DNA of 64,000 bases from contig OZ005611.1 of NCBI GenBank assembly GCA_963930655.1, forward strand, positions 22,617,001 to 22,681,000, read 5' to 3'. The notes beneath the pieces were generated by a model. The model was not told the origin of the DNA. It did not search any database and saw only the letters and a program-made list of their open reading frames with translations. Origin of the DNA: Myrica gale (lineage: Eukaryota; Streptophyta; Magnoliopsida; Fagales; Myricaceae). A program made the position numbers and the translations under genes. Below are positions 62,120 through 64,000 of the stretch, piece by piece (positions within the stretch are counted from its first letter, which is position 1; every line of letters starts with the position of its first letter).

Positions 62120-63698
62120 ATGGCAGCAGCAGAAGTAAGAGCTGCATGGCAAAGAACAGCTAATCGTTGCTTTGTCCAAGAAGATGCCAAAAGAGCTCCC
62201 AAGTTAGCTTGTTGCCAGTCATCATCTTCAACATCCAAACAGGTCGATGCTGGAGCTACCGATACAGTAGATAGGCCAGATAATCCTGCCTTAGGTTTTA
62301 CACCTTTTAACAAGAATTCTGCATTGTCCAATCTATCCCCAGACACAATATGGGGGCTTCAATTACGTTCTCACTATGGGTACAAAAAGGGTTTTACATA
62401 TGAACAGTTAAATGAATTGGAGGCCAAAGTGGAAACGTTAAGAGCAGACATAGAAAATGCAGCTACTACGTTTGGTGATGTCCACTCGCAGAAAGGAGAC
62501 ATTATTCTTGTTGATGACAAGAACTCCGAGTCTTCTCTTGACATGCAATATGGTCTCGCTTCTGTTCCTATGAGTAAAGCTCCAGAAGTCATACAGGAGT
62601 CGAAGGCTCTATACGGTAAGAATCTTGAGGAATATCTTTGACTAATATACATGATGGGAATATATGAGCTTGTGGATATGGATCCTGTTGGTTATCTAGT
62701 TTCCTGAAAAGCCAACGACTTTCTTTGAGTTCCAGAATTCCCATGGTTTGTGGGTGATAAGACTGAACCATGGTGGCGAACAACGGATAAAGACGAATTG
62801 GTCTCTTTGGTCTGGAAGAAGTCACAAAACCATTTGCACAATTGTGATCTTCCACCACCACAAAAAATGCATGTCAGGAGATACCAATATGCTCATATCA
62901 GGTGCCTTGACCATGATGAAGAATTGGGATCATCGTTCGATTGGAAGGCCCGAATTGGTGGTATTTCTGATAGGAATCATACGCGGGGCTGTCCTGGTAC
63001 TGGGAAAACACTTGGAAACCAGGGGGCTTCATCTGAAGAAGGGCGTTCACAATATGGTGACCAGTCATTCAGGTATTGGTTTTTCGAGTACTCTCTATTT
63101 ACTGAGATGACAACATTTGGTTCTTCATCTGACTAATACGCAGATTAGTAATAATATTATGTTAAATTTGTTACTCAAGCTTATAGGACTTTGATAGATG
63201 CATGTTTTATTATCGTATAAATGGCTTGGATTTGTGGTGGACTTGCATTTTAAAAGCAGTTGTAGTACCAACCAAGAGGATATTAGAGAGGGGCCACGAG
63301 TTTCTGAAGGTGCCTTCAGCAAAGCCGAGCTCATGGAAGCCCTCTGCCATTCTCAAACACGTGCAAGGGAAGCAGAGAAGACAGCAAAGCAACTTTATGC
63401 TGAGAAGGAGCGCATTCTTAAACTCTTATTCAGACAAGCCGTCCAACTTTTTGCCTATAAACAGTGGTTCCAACTGTTGCAGCTAGAAATCTTTAATATC
63501 CTGATTAGGACTACTGGGATGTCTTACAAAGCTCGGAAACAACGGGTAAAGCGGCAGAAGAATACCAGGCGAAGAACAGGCAAGCATGGGGGACCAAGAC
63601 ATGATATCACGAAATATGCTTTTCCTTTTGCATTGGGGTTCAGTCTTGTTGGCGCTGGCTTGCTCGTGGGATGGACCGTAGGATGGATGTCTTTATAG
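62120..63698 (+). CDS. Plant protein of unknown function, predicted tail-anchored
   Basis: Exons 62120-62615, 62736-63072 and 63260-63698 sum to 424 codons (423 aa) with GT/AG junctions. The chosen start is the ATG of MAAAEVRAAWQRTANRCFVQ, the first in frame after probable intron sequence. I do not recognise a named family. Visible features: a conserved-looking Cys/Ser-rich N-terminus; FTYEQLNELEAKVETLRADI, a probable short coiled coil (about residues 95-120); an aromatic FPWFVGDKTEPWW segment at the exon 1/2 junction; a long charged helix (KAELMEALCHSQTRAREAEK) in exon 3; a strongly basic KARKQRVKRQKNTRRR; and a C-terminal hydrophobic anchor FPFALGFSLVGAGLLVGW. The last two suggest tail anchoring with a basic membrane-proximal segment. 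The exon 3 acceptor is a tandem AAGCAG, so a one-residue-longer form starting at 63257 is possible. Confidence 0.85.
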
Positions 63699-64000
63699 TT
63701 GAGTTTTGACCAAAACCTTGTTTCCTCCCAAGGTTGGTTTACAAGGTGAAGTGGCTGTTCTAAATTTATCTTATATGCACTTGTGTTCTTAGATTCTTAG
63801 GATGTCTAATGTAAATTCTTGTTATGACTTGTTTAGTGTCTGGATAATAGTTTTCTGAATGATTTTTATTCAATAGCTTGTTTTAAAAGTAAAGAGTAAA
63901 TTTGATGAAATTTTTTTATGAAAAAGTATCGAATTATGTTTAAAAATAAATAGATGAGATTTGATTTGATTTTTTTTATTTAAAAATATTGAAATTCATG
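63699..64000. other. Downstream region at right edge
   Basis: This is probably the 3' untranslated region of the preceding gene followed by AT-rich spacer. No further gene is visible. Confidence 0.5.

Overview
This is nuclear DNA of a flowering plant, probably a woody eudicot; I do not name a species. The signs are split genes with GT/AG introns, AT-rich spacers, plant gene families (MORN-repeat PIP5K, a plant SMG9-like protein, a MULE transposase) and many small transposons whose target-site duplications (TSDs) can be read directly.

I support four host genes. A type I/II-B phosphatidylinositol-4-phosphate 5-kinase lies on the minus strand (16762-20660, 8 exons, 782 aa). A small conserved plant protein of unknown function lies on the minus strand (42337-42597, 86 aa). 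An SMG9-like nonsense-mediated-decay factor lies on the plus strand (53674-58602, 8 exons, 412 aa). A predicted tail-anchored protein of unknown function lies on the plus strand (62120-63698, 3 exons, 423 aa). The exon sums of all the spliced models are divisible by three.

The rest is mostly a transposon landscape. The two most interesting units are large DNA transposons carrying unexpected cargo. (1) A 6,150-bp Mutator-like element at 31246-37395 has about 340-bp terminal inverted repeats (TIRs) and a perfect 9-bp TSD. It holds a MURA-type transposase on the minus strand (two in-frame stops), an intact convergent plus-strand gene for a 137-aa GRF-zinc-finger membrane protein, and what looks like one captured gamma-tubulin exon in the transposase leader. 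The convergent two-gene layout resembles maize MuDR, with a GRF protein where mudrB would sit. (2) A 3,368-bp hAT-like element at 44250-47617 has an 8-bp TSD and GGTCCGG-rich ends. It carries the first two exons, with their intron, of a galactose-1-phosphate-uridylyltransferase-like (ADP-glucose phosphorylase family) gene, plus a roughly 1-kb AT-rich minisatellite.

Around these are short non-autonomous elements: Mutator-like MITEs (309, 1618, 9545, 21872, 48894, 52250), hAT MITEs (3787, 4367, 24472), PIF/Harbinger Tourist-like MITEs (25913, 27954, 28866, 39758, 43173), two tRNA-type SINEs (7430, 59360) and a 5'-truncated LINE (61390). Layout: 1-16.7 kb repeats and spacer; 16.7-21 kb PIP5K; 21-31 kb repeats; 31.2-37.4 kb MULE; 37-44 kb spacer with the small gene; 44.2-47.6 kb hAT element; 48-53.6 kb spacer; 53.7-63.7 kb SMG9-like gene and tail-anchored gene.
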